Source: Dechloromonas denitrificans (GTDB lineage Bacteria > Pseudomonadota > Gammaproteobacteria > Burkholderiales > Rhodocyclaceae). From it: a stretch of 44,555 bases of DNA. Every line of letters begins with the position of its first letter. Position 1 is the first letter of the stretch. The stretch is from contig NZ_LODL01000019.1 of NCBI RefSeq assembly GCF_001551835.1, forward strand, positions 193,294-237,848. Direction: 5' to 3'. The notes under the pieces are model-generated. The model saw only the letters and a program-made list of their open reading frames with translations, searched no databases and had not been told where the DNA came from. The position numbers and the translations under genes are program-made. Below are positions 35,225 through 44,555 of this stretch, piece after piece.

Positions 35225-35593
35225 ATGGACAATCCATTGCGCTGGTTTGAAATCCCCACCACCGACCTCGACCGGGCCACTGCCTTTTATGAAGCCGCCT
35301 TCGCCACCACCCTGCGCCGCGAAAGCTGTGGCGGCAACCCGATGGCAATCTTTCCCTACACCTGCCCGCACCCGGGCGGCGCGCTGGTCGCCATGCCGCA
35401 ACTGGCGCCGCGCGACAACGGCACGCTGATCTACCTCGATGGCGGCGACGATCTGAACGCCGTCCTCGCCCGCATTCCGGCGGCCGGCGGCACGGTGGTC
35501 ATGGCGAAGACCGATCTCGGCAAGGGGATCGGCCATATCGGCCTGTTCATCGACAGCGAAGGCAACCGGGTCGGCGTTTACTCGCCGAACTGA
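35225..35593 (+). CDS. VOC (glyoxalase/bleomycin-resistance fold) protein
   Basis: A 122-residue protein. The start is the ATG at 35225 (MDNPLRWFEIPTTDLDRA, AAGGA upstream); a longer frame from 35174 has no ribosome site. Two betaalphabetabetabeta units are visible: WFEIPTTDLDRATAFYEAAF and LIYLDGGDDLNAVLARIPAAGG, ending GHIGLFIDSEGNRVGVYSPN. The closing D-E-GN-VG pattern is typical. Catalytic metal ligands cannot be assigned with confidence. It is divergent from the WYL regulator. Confidence 0.9.
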   Translation: MDNPLRWFEIPTTDLDRATAFYEAAFATTLRRESCGGNPMAIFPYTCPHPGGALVAMPQLAPRDNGTLIYLDGGDDLNAVLARIPAAGGTVVMAKTDLGKGIGHIGLFIDSEGNRVGVYSPN

Positions 35594-35600
35594 GTTCGCT

Positions 35601-35610
35601 CCCCCCCCCC
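35601..35610. repeat. C10 homopolymer downstream of the VOC gene
   Basis: Ten consecutive C residues, followed by GC-rich inverted segments (to about 35640). It lies in the 112-base gap after the VOC stop and before psd. The following GCCGGGCC/GGGCCTGGC may fold as a hairpin, but no T-run follows. It may be length-variable or a sequencing weak spot. Confidence 0.7.
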
Positions 35611-35705
35611 GCCGGGCCGGTAGCCCCGGTCGGGCCTGGCTCGCCATGCCAACGGAAACACGCCACCGGCAGGCGAGTCAGTATAATCACGGACCCTAGC
35701 TTCCA

Positions 35706-36566
35706 GTGATCAGCCCAGTGTCCGACCGCCTCGCCGTTCTCCCCCAGTATTTGCTGCCCAAACAGGCACTCACCATTCTCGCCGGCAAGCTGGCCAGCGC
35801 CCAGGCGGGTAGCCTGACCACCGGTGTCATCCGCTGGTTCGTCGGCCGTTACGGCGTCAATATGGCCGAAGCGGCCAACCCGGACATTGCCAGCTACCAG
35901 AGCTTCAACGAATTCTTCACCCGGCCGCTGCAAGCCGGCGCCCGGCCGCTGGCCGAGGCCGATTTCCTATGCCCGGTCGATGGCGCGATCAGCCAGTTCG
36001 GACCGATCGAACGCGACCAGATTTTCCAGGCCAAGGGCCACAGCTATTCGACCACTGCGCTGGTCGGTGGCGACCGCAAGCTGGCCGCGCAATTCGAGAA
36101 CGGCAGCTTCGCCACGCTTTACCTCAGCCCGCGCGACTACCACCGCATCCACATGCCCTGCGACGGCCGGCTGAGCCGCATGATCTACATACCCGGCGCC
36201 CTGTTCTCGGTCAATCCGACCACGGCCCGCGGCGTGCCCGGCCTGTTCGCCCGTAACGAGCGCGTCGTCTGCGTCTTCGAGTCGGCGGCCGGTCCCTTCG
36301 TGCTGACCCTGGTCGGCGCCACCATTGTCGGCAGCATGGCCACCGTCTGGCACGGCCAGGTCAATCCGCCGCGCCCCGGCGTCGTCCGCGAATGGCGTTA
36401 CGACGAGCAGAACATCGTGCTGAAGAAGGGCCAGGAAATGGGCCGCTTCCTGCTCGGCTCGACCGTCGTCATGCTCTTCCCGAAGAACAGCCTCGCCTTC
36501 AATGCAGCCTGGGCGCCGACCGGCGCCATCCGCATGGGCGAGCCGATGGGCAACAAGCCCGCCTGA
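35706..36566 (+). CDS. psd: Phosphatidylserine decarboxylase (pyruvoyl enzyme proenzyme)
   Basis: A 286-residue protein of the E. coli-type (PSD-B) length class. Self-cleavage at LGST (250-253) between G251 and S252 makes the pyruvoyl group. The likely D/H/S catalytic set is D92 (CPVDGAISQ), H149 (YHRIHMPC) and S252. LFSVNPTTARGVPGLFARNER is family-specific. It makes phosphatidylethanolamine at the inner membrane. The start is uncertain: the GTG at 35706 or the GTG at 35718, neither with a clear ribosome site. It is followed by a small membrane protein 8 bases on. Confidence 0.96.
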   Translation: MISPVSDRLAVLPQYLLPKQALTILAGKLASAQAGSLTTGVIRWFVGRYGVNMAEAANPDIASYQSFNEFFTRPLQAGARPLAEADFLCPVDGAISQFGPIERDQIFQAKGHSYSTTALVGGDRKLAAQFENGSFATLYLSPRDYHRIHMPCDGRLSRMIYIPGALFSVNPTTARGVPGLFARNERVVCVFESAAGPFVLTLVGATIVGSMATVWHGQVNPPRPGVVREWRYDEQNIVLKKGQEMGRFLLGSTVVMLFPKNSLAFNAAWAPTGAIRMGEPMGNKPA

Positions 36567-36574
36567 GCCGGCCG

Positions 36575-36880
36575 ATGAGCACCGAAAGCGGCGGCCTGCC
36601 GCGCATCGTTTCGCGCAGCCTGGGCCTGGCCATGCTGGGCGGGCTGATCTGGTACGCCCTCAAGCATTCCCCGGCGCCGCTCTTCGGCTTCCTCGGCATT
36701 GCCTCGGCCCTGGTTTCGATCCGTATCGGCCAGCGGGGTGAGGAGCGCTACGGTCGACGCGTCCCGGTCACCGAAATGCTCGCCCTCGGCCGGCAAGGCG
36801 ACCGCGCCATGCTGGTCGGCGGCCTCACCGGCTACGCGATGATCGTTTTCTTCGGCATCGCTGCCTACTACGCGTTCTGA
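36575..36880 (+). CDS. Small three-helix membrane protein, hypothetical
   Basis: A 101-residue protein starting at the ATG 8 bases after psd. Three hydrophobic helices are seen: SLGLAMLGGLIWYALK (about 15-29), APLFGFLGIASALVSIRIG (about 34-52), and MLVGGLTGYAMIVFFGIAAY (about 79-98). A charged loop (GEERYGRRVPVTEMLALGRQGDR) sits between helices 2 and 3. I do not recognise a family. The tight spacing suggests co-transcription with psd and possibly a membrane-lipid context. Confidence 0.75.
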   Translation: MSTESGGLPRIVSRSLGLAMLGGLIWYALKHSPAPLFGFLGIASALVSIRIGQRGEERYGRRVPVTEMLALGRQGDRAMLVGGLTGYAMIVFFGIAAYYAF

Positions 36881-36918
36881 GGCAAAGGGGGCCAGCCCCC
36901 TGCCGACAATCCCATAGT

Positions 36919-36930
36919 CATGGGATACTC
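36919..36930 (+). promoter_or_regulatory. Probable extended -10 promoter of the MBL gene
   Basis: CATGGGATACTC is identical to the sequence before rlmF, ending 25 bases before the MBL start codon. TG-G-GATACT fits an extended -10 box. TGCCGA 17 bases upstream of GATACT is a weak -35. Confidence 0.5.
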
Positions 36931-36955
36931 GGCTTCCCCAAACCAGGAGAATTGC

Positions 36956-37921
36956 ATGAACGCACAGCCCAAATCGCTGCTCCGCAGCCTGCTCGCCAGT
37001 TGCTTCCTGCTCTGCAGCAGCCTTGCCCTCGCCGAGGCGCCGCAGCAGAAAAGCCAGGTCCCCGGCTACTACCGGATGCAGCTCGGCCAGATCGAAGTTA
37101 CCGCCCTCTACGACGGCGCGATCAAGCTCGATACCAAGCTACTCAAGAACACCAATGAAAAGGAAGTGCAGCAGCTGCTCGCCCGCCTGTTCGTCAAGGG
37201 CCCGGCCGTGCAGACCGCGGTCAATGCCTACCTGATCAACACCGGCAGCAAGCTGGTGCTGGTCGATGCCGGCGCCGCCAAACTGTTCGGGCCGACGCTC
37301 GGCAACATCGTCAGCAACCTGAAAGCTGCCGGCTACGCGCCGGAACAGGTCGATGCCGTGCTCGCCACCCACCTCCACGGCGACCACATCAATGGCCTGA
37401 TCGACGCCGACGGCAAGGCCGTCTTCACCAATGCCGAAATCTGGGCGGCGCAGGCCGACCACGATTTCTGGCTGAGCGAGGAAGTCGCCGCCAAGGCAGC
37501 GAAGGAAATGCAGGGCTTCTTCAAGATGGCCCGCGATGCCGCCGCCCCCTACCGCGCCGCCGGCAAATGGAAGACCTTCGCCAGCGACCAGGAACTGCTG
37601 CCCGGCATCAACAGCCTCGCCGCCAACGGCCACACGCCGGGCCACAGCGCCTACCTGATCGGCGGCGGCGAGGAAAAGCTGCTGATCTGGGGCGACCTCG
37701 TGCACAACCATGCCGTACAGTTCGCCCGTCCCCAGGTCGCCATCGAGTTCGACAACGACCGCAAGGCCGCCGTCGCCACCCGCAAGCAGATCTTCGCCAA
37801 GGCGGCCAAGGAAAAACTGCTGGTCGGCGGCATGCACCTGCCCTTCCCGGGCATCGGCCATGTCCGCAAGGACGGCAAGGGCTACAGCTGGGTGCCCGTC
37901 GAGTTCGCGCCGCTGCCCTGA
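36956..37921 (+). CDS. Secreted metallo-beta-lactamase-fold hydrolase
   Basis: A 321-residue protein. The start is the ATG at 36956 with AGGAG six bases upstream. The signal peptide (about 1-26) ends SSLALA. The metal-binding motif HLHGDH has H139, H141, D143 and H144; NGHTPGHSAYLI, IWGDLVHNHAVQF and GGMHLPFPGIGHV supply the other metal ligands. The layout fits the periplasmic AHL-lactonase / alkylsulfatase-like branch rather than class B beta-lactamases. The substrate is unknown. It is convergent with the beta-helix gene. Confidence 0.9.
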   Translation: MNAQPKSLLRSLLASCFLLCSSLALAEAPQQKSQVPGYYRMQLGQIEVTALYDGAIKLDTKLLKNTNEKEVQQLLARLFVKGPAVQTAVNAYLINTGSKLVLVDAGAAKLFGPTLGNIVSNLKAAGYAPEQVDAVLATHLHGDHINGLIDADGKAVFTNAEIWAAQADHDFWLSEEVAAKAAKEMQGFFKMARDAAAPYRAAGKWKTFASDQELLPGINSLAANGHTPGHSAYLIGGGEEKLLIWGDLVHNHAVQFARPQVAIEFDNDRKAAVATRKQIFAKAAKEKLLVGGMHLPFPGIGHVRKDGKGYSWVPVEFAPLP

Positions 37922-37940
37922 GCGGGCTGGCTGGAACAAC

Positions 37941-37964
37941 AGGAAAGCCGGCGCCGGCTTTCCT
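37941..37964. terminator. Perfect 24-bp palindrome after the MBL gene
   Basis: Two 12-base arms (AGGAAAGCCGGC and its complement) abut directly, 20 bases after the MBL stop. It can form a strong hairpin but lacks a T-run, so it is a probable terminator or mRNA-end structure for convergent genes. Its last three bases are the first three of the 33-bp element, copy B. Confidence 0.6.
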
Positions 37965-37994
37965 GCGGTCGACACCGCAAAAACGGCAATTTTC
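37962..37994 (+). repeat. 33-bp dispersed element, copy B
   Basis: CCTGCGGTCGAC, middle ACCGCAAAAACGGC, tail AATTTTC. The middle can pair CCG/CGG around CAAAAA. It lies in the 88-base gap between the convergent ends of the MBL and beta-helix genes. Confidence 0.8.
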
Positions 37995-38009
37995 AGCCGC
38001 CGCCCGGCC

Positions 38010-39308
38010 TCACTGAAAAGCGCCGGGCGACAATGAACTGCTGACCCGCACCGGCCGGGTGCCAGCCGGGGCGGCAAATTCCGCGTTCGGCAGCAGGTCC
38101 ATCTCGCCAGCCCGTCCCGGTACCCGAACCGTACCGCGCAAGGGTGACAGATTGGCCAGCCGCGACGGCACGCCGGCATACTCGATCAGCTCGCCGCGCC
38201 CCACCGTCCGGTTGCCTTCGAAACGGCCCTGCGCCGGCTGGAAAAAATTGCCATTGCCGACACTCAGGTTGTTGATCGCCCAGACATCGAGGCCGCCGGT
38301 AAAGCGCTCGGCCCAGACCGACAAGAAGCTGCCGGCGTGCGCATCGTTGAGCAAGGTGTTGTGCGCCAGGTAGAGGGCGTTTTCCGGCCAGCGCTGGCCT
38401 TCGGCACCGAAGGCGACCAGGCTCGGATTATCGGTACCCGCACTCTGCCCGATGACATTGCCGATGACGTAGGCGATGCCGCCGTTCGGAAATTCCAGTT
38501 CGTAGGACGCCCGCCCGTTGGCGCCATCAACCAGCATGTTGTAGAGAATATGGTTTTCACGGGCCCGCGACTTGACCAGGTGGCCGAGGTAGCCGTTCTC
38601 GAAACGGCTGCCGCGCAGCACGAACTTGCCGATAGCGCCGACATAGAGCAGATGATGCACATCGCGGGCATCGCGCGGCGCATCGGCGAACTCGCTGTCG
38701 CTGACGGTCAGCGTCATGGCGGCCTGGTTGGCGGTCAGGATGCCCATCTCGTTGTCGGCGAAACGGCAGCCCTGCACCGTCAACTCGCCGCGCTCGAAGC
38801 GAATGCCGGCGCCGTTGGCGTGGCTGCTCCGGGCGCCGCGAAACTCGATATTCTCGATCCGGACATGCCCGCCGCGCACGACCCAGGTCGCCTTGTCCTC
38901 GGCGCTGCGGCCATCGGCCAGCATCACCGGCCGTTCGCCGACACCGCGAATCAGCAGATTGTCCTGCGTCCACACCGCCGGCTGGCCGCGGTAGTTGCCG
39001 GGGCGGATTTCGATGACCTCGCCATCGCGCGCCAGACGCGCCGCCTCAGTCAAGGTGCTGATCTTTTCGCCGCTGCCGACCCGCATCGTCGCCTTCGGCG
39101 CCGCCTCGCCCCAGCGCTTCTGCAGCGCCAACTCCGCTTCCGGCAAGGCGATCAATTTGCCATCGGCACCGCGGCGGATTTCGCCGACATAGCTCGGTGC
39201 CTGCGGCAGCGTATCGCCCGACTGACTGATGGCAGCACTTGCCAGGCCAGCCCCAAGACAGGCCAGGCTGAGACGACAAAGCTTGCGGCAGAACGAATCA
39301 CGGATCAC
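38010..39308 (-). CDS. Secreted right-handed parallel beta-helix protein
   Basis: A 432-residue protein. I start it at the GTG at 39308, which has AAGGAG six bases upstream; the ATG two codons earlier touches that site. The signal peptide is within the first 30 residues (CRLSLACLGAGLASAAISQ). Successive short turns with the beta-helix rhythm run from about 85 to 390 (GEVIEIRPGNYRG, NLLIRGVGERPVML, HVRIENIEFRGA, LTVQGCRFADNEMGI). The pectate-lyase/NosD-like fold binds or cleaves polysaccharide in many relatives, but no catalytic residues can be assigned. A polysaccharide-related envelope role is an inference. Confidence 0.85.
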   Translation of the reverse strand: MIRDSFCRKLCRLSLACLGAGLASAAISQSGDTLPQAPSYVGEIRRGADGKLIALPEAELALQKRWGEAAPKATMRVGSGEKISTLTEAARLARDGEVIEIRPGNYRGQPAVWTQDNLLIRGVGERPVMLADGRSAEDKATWVVRGGHVRIENIEFRGARSSHANGAGIRFERGELTVQGCRFADNEMGILTANQAAMTLTVSDSEFADAPRDARDVHHLLYVGAIGKFVLRGSRFENGYLGHLVKSRARENHILYNMLVDGANGRASYELEFPNGGIAYVIGNVIGQSAGTDNPSLVAFGAEGQRWPENALYLAHNTLLNDAHAGSFLSVWAERFTGGLDVWAINNLSVGNGNFFQPAQGRFEGNRTVGRGELIEYAGVPSRLANLSPLRGTVRVPGRAGEMDLLPNAEFAAPAGTRPVRVSSSLSPGAFQ

Positions 39309-39423
39309 GGGCATCTCCTTCGGCAAGGCCGGCTGCCTCATTCTAACGGCATTCGGAAAGCAGAAAAATCCACGGCCGCTTTCCCGGCGGGGCTATGCTG
39401 CAACCATGGAAACAATGCTAGGT

Positions 39424-39456
39424 CCTGCGGTCGACGGCCTGAAAGGGCCGATTTTC
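39424..39456 (+). repeat. 33-bp dispersed element, copy C
   Basis: CCTGCGGTCGAC, middle GGCCTGAAAGGGCC, tail GATTTTC. The middle with the preceding base folds CGGCC/GGCCG around an A-rich loop. It lies in the 310-base divergent gap between the beta-helix gene and katG. A 34-codon frame runs through it (39405-39510) but is not supported as a gene. Confidence 0.8.
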
Positions 39457-39533
39457 GTAAACCTCGCCTTGACCGAGGCAGCCGCCCGGCAAATCCTACC
39501 CCCTGAATAGCCACCACCTATCAAGCGTATCCA

Positions 39534-41794
<2,261 letters not shown>

Positions 41795-41855
41795 GCGCTT
41801 TCAAGGCATCGCCCCCCGCTGCAAAGCATCGCGGCGGGAACCTCAGGCGCGTTTA

Positions 41856-41887
41856 AAAGCCCTCGCCGGTTTCCCGGTGAGGGCTTT
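41856..41887 (+). terminator. Hairpin terminator after katG
   Basis: Stem AAAGCCCTC (41856-41864) and GAGGGCTTT (41879-41887); the loop itself contains CCGGTTTCCCGG. It lies 61 bases after the katG stop. The T-run is short. A second T7 run follows at 41946-41952 inside the diverged repeat copy E. Confidence 0.8.
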
Positions 41888-41919
41888 CAGTTTCCGGCGA
41901 ACATAGAACCAACAGCGGT

Positions 41920-41952
41920 CCGACGGTCGACCGGCTAAAACGGCCTTTTTTT
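41920..41952 (+). repeat. 33-bp dispersed element, diverged copy E
   Basis: CCGACGGTCGAC (10 of 12 with the head), middle CGGCTAAAACGGCC, tail T7. Same total length and same AAAA centre as the good copies. It lies between the convergent ends of katG and the chemoreceptor gene. The T7 after a small CCG/CGG hairpin may add termination. Confidence 0.55.
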
Positions 41953-41982
41953 ACCAAGCGGGTCGCCGTTTTGGCAGTCGGC

Positions 41983-44004
41983 TCAAGCCACCTTGAAGCG
42001 TGAAACCTCGCGCTGCAGGGCATCGGCAAATTCCTGCAACTGCTCCGCCGTAGCGTGGTTTTCCCCGACGGCGGCCGAGTTCTCTTCCGCCATCTGCGCA
42101 ATCGTTTCGACATTGCGCGCAATATCCGAACTGGCGGCCGCCTGTTCGCGCAAAGCGTCCGAAATTTCCCGAACTGCGGCAACGACCTGCGCTGCGCCTT
42201 CGCGCACCTCGGCCATCGTCTGACCGGCCGAGGTGGTCAGCGCGACGCCCCGATCAACCTTGCTGACGCCTGCTTTCATCGCCTCGACGGCAGCGTAGGT
42301 TTCTTGCTGGACGCTGCCGATCATCGCGGAAATCTGTTGCGTCGACTTGGTCGTCCGCTCGGCGAGCTTGCGCACCTCGTCGGCAACGACGGCGAAGCCA
42401 CGTCCCTGCTCGCCGGCTCGCGCCGCCTCGATGGCAGCATTGAGCGCCAGCAGATTGGTTTGATCGGCAATATCCTTGATCACTTCGACGATGGAGGAAA
42501 TCTCCTGCGAACGCCGGCCCAGCTCTTCGACGGCATTGGCCGAGGCCGACACCGCCGCGGCGATTTCGCCCATTTCGGCGACCACGGTCTGGACCAGATC
42601 GCCGCCCTGCCTGGACAGCTCCCCGGAGCGCTCCGAGATTTCGTTGGCATCGCGCGCATTGGAACTGATGTGGTCAATGCCGACCGTCGTCTGCTCGACC
42701 GCCGCTGCCATGCTCGAAGCCGCTTCGCTCTGGTTCCGGCTGGACTGCGCGATCTGGCCCGATGACGTGGCAGTGCGCTCGGCGGCGCTGGCTACGGCAT
42801 CGGCATTGGTCCTGACATTGCGAACGGTCTGATTGACCGCTTCTGCCATCTTGTTGAAGCTGTCGGCCACCCGCTCCAGTTCGTCCCGGCAGGCCAGCTT
42901 GATGCGGGTCGTCAGATCGCCCTGGGCAATCGCATCGGCGCCGACGGCAAGCCGGTGAATGTTGTCGGTCACCGCACGGTACATGCCGGCCACCATGTAG
43001 GCGGCGAACAGCAGGACAGCGCCGACCAGCAGGAAAGTCATCCACATCTGTTTCTGGAAGCGATCGATCCGCTGATCGATCAACTGCTCCAATGTCGGCA
43101 ACAGCGTGTCGAACATCTGGGCATAGCCGGCATCGATTGTCGCCGTCGTATCTTTCAGAAAATCGGCGGCGCTGATCGAGAACATTTGCGTCAGGATATC
43201 GTCCCGCACGACGCCGACCGACTGCGCCAGCGCGAAAATGAACTTTTGCGACGAGGCATCCAGCGCTGCCGCCACCGACGGATTTTCCCGTTTCGTCTTG
43301 GCCAGGTTGCGTTCGTACTGTTCGCGCAGATCGCTAATGCTGGCCAATCCAATGTTCAGCATATTGGCCTGAGCCGGCTCGAGGACGCCGGCGGCCAGCA
43401 CGCCGGTCCCGTTCGCCCGCATCCGGCCCAGCGTTTCGAGCAGCGCCGGCAATTTGACCAGTGCCGTATCCATCAGGTAGAACGAACCGATTTCCGGGTC
43501 CTGCGTCAGTTGGTAGTAATCGGAGACCTCCGCCGCGAAGACCAGAATCTTGCTGATCAGCACCCGATGCGCCGCGATGTTTGCGGAAAGGCGCATGGCG
43601 AAGCCTTCATTGGCCAGGCGGCTCCAGTCGGCACGGATCGCCTGCCAATCGGCACCGTTGCGCAAACTCTCCGACAAAGCGCTTTCGACCCTGGCCAACT
43701 CGGCTTCAAGCTCTTTCCCCTTTTGCTCGGCCTCCACTTTCTGCTCTGCTTTGCCGCCGAGCACGGCGGCCGACAGGCCGCGGTGCTGCTGCGCGAACTG
43801 AATGACCCGGATCAACGGCTTGACGGTTTTCAGGCCATCAAGCTCGTTGCGCGCATGCACGATGGAGGCGTCGAGGCGCAGGTAAAGCAAGGAGACCAGG
43901 AGGCTAACGGCGACCATCAGAACGAGAACGACAACAGCGAATTTCCCGGTAAACCGCAGGCGATTCATCAGCGCCACGGCCGGTGTCATCAGTAGGCTGC
44001 TCAT
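41983..44004 (-). CDS. Methyl-accepting chemotaxis protein with NIT-like sensor
   Basis: A 673-residue protein. Membrane helix 1 is at about 21-42 and helix 2 at about 321-342. The periplasmic part (43-320) is all-helical and has [13 protein letters not shown] (72-84), resembling the RGLS motif of NIT (nitrate/nitrite-sensing) domains. The HAMP domain (about 343-395) is followed by a signalling coiled coil with the conserved tip [21 protein letters not shown], then [20 protein letters not shown]. It ends RFKVA without a CheR/CheB pentapeptide. AGGAG lies before the ATG. The ligand is unproven; no chemotaxis genes are nearby. Confidence 0.92.
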   Translation of the reverse strand: MSSLLMTPAVALMNRLRFTGKFAVVVLVLMVAVSLLVSLLYLRLDASIVHARNELDGLKTVKPLIRVIQFAQQHRGLSAAVLGGKAEQKVEAEQKGKELEAELARVESALSESLRNGADWQAIRADWSRLANEGFAMRLSANIAAHRVLISKILVFAAEVSDYYQLTQDPEIGSFYLMDTALVKLPALLETLGRMRANGTGVLAAGVLEPAQANMLNIGLASISDLREQYERNLAKTKRENPSVAAALDASSQKFIFALAQSVGVVRDDILTQMFSISAADFLKDTTATIDAGYAQMFDTLLPTLEQLIDQRIDRFQKQMWMTFLLVGAVLLFAAYMVAGMYRAVTDNIHRLAVGADAIAQGDLTTRIKLACRDELERVADSFNKMAEAVNQTVRNVRTNADAVASAAERTATSSGQIAQSSRNQSEAASSMAAAVEQTTVGIDHISSNARDANEISERSGELSRQGGDLVQTVVAEMGEIAAAVSASANAVEELGRRSQEISSIVEVIKDIADQTNLLALNAAIEAARAGEQGRGFAVVADEVRKLAERTTKSTQQISAMIGSVQQETYAAVEAMKAGVSKVDRGVALTTSAGQTMAEVREGAAQVVAAVREISDALREQAAASSDIARNVETIAQMAEENSAAVGENHATAEQLQEFADALQREVSRFKVA

Positions 44005-44232
44005 TGAATTCTCCTAGTTGGTTGTTTGCAGTTAGTCGCCAAAGGCACGGATCGATCATTGGTCAGCCCCGGCCTTCGCCATGCCCGCACCGGTGCGAAC
44101 TGTGCCACATCGAGAATGCTAAGTTTTTAATTTTTCTTATATTTCAGCCATAAATTTCAGCTTCTTCAGACCAGGTCCATCTTCGCTTGCAAGGCATCAA
44201 AATGGACACACGCATCAAGAGCGGACGTAATG

Positions 44233-44268
44233 AAAAAGCCCCCACCAGTTTCCCGGCGGGGGCTTTTT
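44233..44268 (-). terminator. Terminator after acnB
   Basis: Stem AAAAAGCCCCC (44233-44243) and GGGGGCTTTTT (44258-44268); the loop holds TTTCCCGG, as in the katG terminator. On the minus strand it lies 43 bases after the acnB stop. The rest of the 44005-44311 gap holds an AT-rich stretch (about 44115-44160) that probably contains the chemoreceptor promoter, and repeat copy D. Confidence 0.85.
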
Positions 44269-44273
44269 AATGT

Positions 44274-44306
44274 CCTGCGGTCGACGCCGTAAAAGCGTCG
44301 ATTTTC
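44274..44306 (+). repeat. 33-bp dispersed element, copy D
   Basis: CCTGCGGTCGAC, middle GCCGTAAAAGCGTC, tail GATTTTC. CGACGC pairs with GCGTCG around CGTAAAA, a different stem sequence from copy C at the same place, which suggests selection on structure. It lies 5 bases beyond the acnB stop and just past its terminator. Confidence 0.8.
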
Positions 44307-44311
44307 GCAAC

Positions 44312-44555
44312 TTACATCTCGACGGTCGCAGCCTGCTCGACGAACTCCGGAATCTGGTCGAAGTTCATGTAGCGATAGACTTCACCGGCCTTGGCGTTCA
44401 CCAGCTTGATCTGCTCCATGTATTCCGGCACCGTCACGATACGACCGGCCAGGGCGCACATGGCGGCCAGTTCGGCGGAACCCAGATAAACCTGGGTGTC
44501 GATACCGAGGCGGTTCGGGAAGTTGCGGGTGGAGGTGGAGATCGCGGTGGAACCC
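44312..44555 (-). CDS. acnB: Aconitate hydratase B, C-terminal fragment
   Basis: The last 80 codons of a gene that continues past the window edge. Read on the minus strand it gives GSTAISTSTRNFPNRLG, then VYLGSAELAAMCALAGRI, VPEYMEQIKLVNAKAGEVYRYMNFDQIPEF, ending ATVEM. The STSTRNFPNR and SAELAA segments are characteristic of the AcnB C-terminus, which contains substrate-binding residues. It isomerises citrate to isocitrate and complements the TCA genes 22-33 kb to the left. A hairpin terminator follows. Confidence 0.93.
   Translation of the reverse strand, partial: GSTAISTSTRNFPNRLGIDTQVYLGSAELAAMCALAGRIVTVPEYMEQIKLVNAKAGEVYRYMNFDQIPEFVEQAATVEM

Noticed and set aside
39405..39510. A 34-codon frame through repeat copy C (METMLGPAVDGLKGPIF...)
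   Set aside because: No ribosome site, and only the part inside the repeat is shared with other copies; not supported as a gene.
44080..44180. Sigma-28 flagellar promoter for the chemoreceptor
   Set aside because: No TAAA-N15-GCCGATAA-like sequence found; only an AT-rich stretch with TATAAG and no good -35.

Overview
The window is GC-rich, densely coded bacterial chromosome. Its gene content points to a betaproteobacterium, most likely a member of the Rhodocyclales related to Dechloromonas or Azonexus. That placement is an inference from the TCA-cycle gene cluster, the dimeric LDH-like malate dehydrogenase, the many c-di-GMP enzymes and the NnrS gene; no rRNA or tRNA gene is present to confirm it. 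I see no insertion sequence, phage, CRISPR array or origin.

Region 1 (1-1.8 kb): a TetR repressor of the NemR type and a downstream old-yellow-enzyme reductase, cut by the window edge. Each is preceded by a copy of the same operator. Region 2 (1.8-10.6 kb): three separate c-di-GMP phosphodiesterases on one strand (Cache-HAMP-GAF-HD-GYP, a double-HD HD-GYP protein, and REC-DUF3369-GGDEF-EAL). Interleaved with them are the ZapE ATPase, a stand-alone secretin-like periplasmic protein and a small membrane protein. Region 3 (10.7-23.3 kb): a TCA-cycle supercluster. On the minus strand run sdhC-sdhD-sdhA-sdhB-sdhE-gltA, then a terminator, then sucA-sucB-lpdA and a terminator. A GntR/UTRA regulator lies upstream and mdh is divergent from it, with a perfect 16-bp palindrome and a strong sigma-70 promoter between the two. 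The far right edge holds the 3' end of acnB.

Region 4 (23.4-28 kb): a CitE-like lyase, truC, a two-CBS protein, and an ankyrin / outer-membrane beta-barrel / PstS-like binding-protein operon. Region 5 (28-37 kb): nitronate monooxygenase divergent from nnrS, a YaiI-type protein, an ABM-type monooxygenase, an unusual AAA+ ATPase, rlmF, a WYL regulator, a VOC protein, phosphatidylserine decarboxylase and small membrane proteins. Region 6 (37-44.5 kb): a secreted metallo-beta-lactamase-fold protein, a parallel beta-helix protein, katG, a chemoreceptor and acnB.

Most of the window is ordinary housekeeping sequence. The least explained signal is a 33-bp dispersed element (12-bp CCTGCGGTCGAC head, 14-bp variable A-centred middle, 7-bp RATTTTC tail). 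Four good copies and two diverged ones lie at gene ends or between genes, all exactly 33 bp long. Other points worth attention are the c-di-GMP phosphodiesterase cluster, an altered RGxxE motif in SdhE, the AAA+ protein with an unrecognised N-terminal half, and a possible 23-residue membrane peptide.
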